From: Deltaproteobacteria bacterium
GTDB taxonomy: Bacteria; Desulfobacterota; Desulfobacteria; Desulfobacterales; UBA11574
Direction: 5' to 3'
Assembly (NCBI GenBank): GCA_019313025.1
Contig: JAFDCA010000394.1
Span: forward strand, 1 to 5,401
DNA length: 5,401 nucleotides
Below, piece by piece: positions 5,129-5,401 of the stretch (its first letter is position 1; each line of letters begins with the position of its first letter). The notes under the pieces were generated by a model. The model did no database searches, was not told where the DNA came from, and saw only the letters and a program-made list of their open reading frames with translations. The position numbers and the translations under genes were made by a program.

Positions 5129-5216
5129 TGAACAAAAAGTTTAGATCTGAAAATGATATAAAGCGATGATCTTTATTGCCATGGGACGGACTTGACTCGA
5201 CACTTGAGTAAAAATG

Positions 5217-5238
5217 AGGGTTAGAAATGACCCTTTTT
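5217..5238 (+). terminator. Rho-independent terminator with GAAA tetraloop
   Basis: AGGGTTA (5217-5223) pairs with TGACCCT (5228-5234) around a GAAA tetraloop, including one G-T wobble. T's run from 5234 to 5238, then GTTGTTTT continues the U-rich tract. An A-run at 5210-5214 makes it potentially bidirectional. It ends the operon of the secreted protein and the OmpA protein. Confidence 0.82.
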
Positions 5239-5284
5239 GTTGTTTTCCAATCTTGGATACCTGGTACCATTCTGAGAGTTAGAT

Positions 5285-5334
5285 GTTGGGGAGGCGAGCG
5301 AGCCTTTTAGGTGAGTTCGCGGAGCCTCCCCAAC
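5285..5334. repeat. Long perfect-stem hairpin element
   Basis: GTTGGGGAGGC (5285-5295) and GCCTCCCCAAC (5324-5334) are perfect 11-bp reverse complements. Inside, GCGAGC (5298-5303) pairs with GTTCGC (5315-5320), separated from the outer stem by GA/GGA where tandem G-A pairs can form. The inner loop is 11 nt. No T-run follows. It is strikingly GC-rich for this neighbourhood and lies after the terminator. It could be a dispersed palindromic (REP-like) repeat, a structured RNA, or the end of a small mobile element. Confidence 0.6.
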
Positions 5335-5344
5335 TCTACTGATC

Positions 5345-5368
5345 GGGAATTTCAAGTCTTAAATTCCC
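5345..5368. repeat. Second perfect hairpin near window end
   Basis: GGGAATTT (5345-5352) and AAATTCCC (5361-5368) form a perfect 8-bp stem with an 8-nt loop. It begins 10 bp after the larger hairpin and is followed by a C-run rather than Ts, so it is not a standard terminator in this orientation. The two hairpins may be parts of one element. Confidence 0.5.
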
Positions 5369-5394
5369 CCCAAGTTAGCTCTTATATAAACAAA

Positions 5395-5401
5395 AAGGTG
5401 A
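5395..5401 (+). promoter_or_regulatory. Possible ribosome-binding site at window edge
   Basis: The window ends in AAGGTGA, the same sequence that precedes the ATG at 4463. It suggests a + strand gene starting within about 10 bp beyond the window. This cannot be confirmed here. Confidence 0.3.

Overview
The window is a stretch of bacterial accessory DNA flanked by genes of a more ordinary kind. All supportable intact genes are on the + strand. No rRNA, tRNA, CRISPR array, integrase or transposase gene was seen. The best taxonomic hints are a two-CW-type small cysteine protein (3374-3622) and a secreted protein paired with a non-barrel OmpA-domain protein (3971-5128). From memory this combination is typical of Desulfobacterota (old Deltaproteobacteria), perhaps a low-GC relative of Desulfobacterales. 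This is inference from family recall, not a search.

Layout. 1-219: a leader with a perfect consensus DnaA box, a TTGACA element and two inverted repeats. 220-1032: a 270-aa protein of a widespread uncharacterised family with beta-propeller-like repeats. 1065-2852: a tightly packed run of five small, mutually unrelated genes: a 2-TM protein with a possible DUF3592-like domain, two small Cys/Trp-rich putative zinc proteins, a small 2-TM protein, and an overlapping 4-TM protein. 2889-2996: a 35-codon ORF with a good ribosome-binding site. 2997-3373: no intact gene, but the minus strand carries what looks like a decayed gene (3007-3288) read in one frame through several stops. 3374-3622: two-CW protein. 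3623-3955: no convincing gene, but a degenerate direct repeat of about 50 bp with a period of about 77-80 bp. 3971-4444 and 4463-5128: a two-gene operon for a secreted beta-sandwich-like protein and an OmpA-domain peptidoglycan-binding protein, followed by a terminator at 5217-5238. 5239-5401: two strong hairpins and an SD-like sequence at the very edge, suggesting another gene just beyond.

How it fits together. The 3971-5128 pair is the only unit with a clear location and role: the cell envelope, with the OmpA domain anchored to peptidoglycan. The 220-2852 block looks like an island of small orphan genes. Its genes mostly lack Shine-Dalgarno sequences and start in A/T-rich context, whereas 2889, 3374, 3971 and 4463 have recognisable ones. 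This suggests a different origin, possibly a donor such as Bacteroidota where SD sequences are little used. The block has the appearance of an immunity-gene or cargo array, but no toxin or mobility gene is visible here, so function is not claimed.
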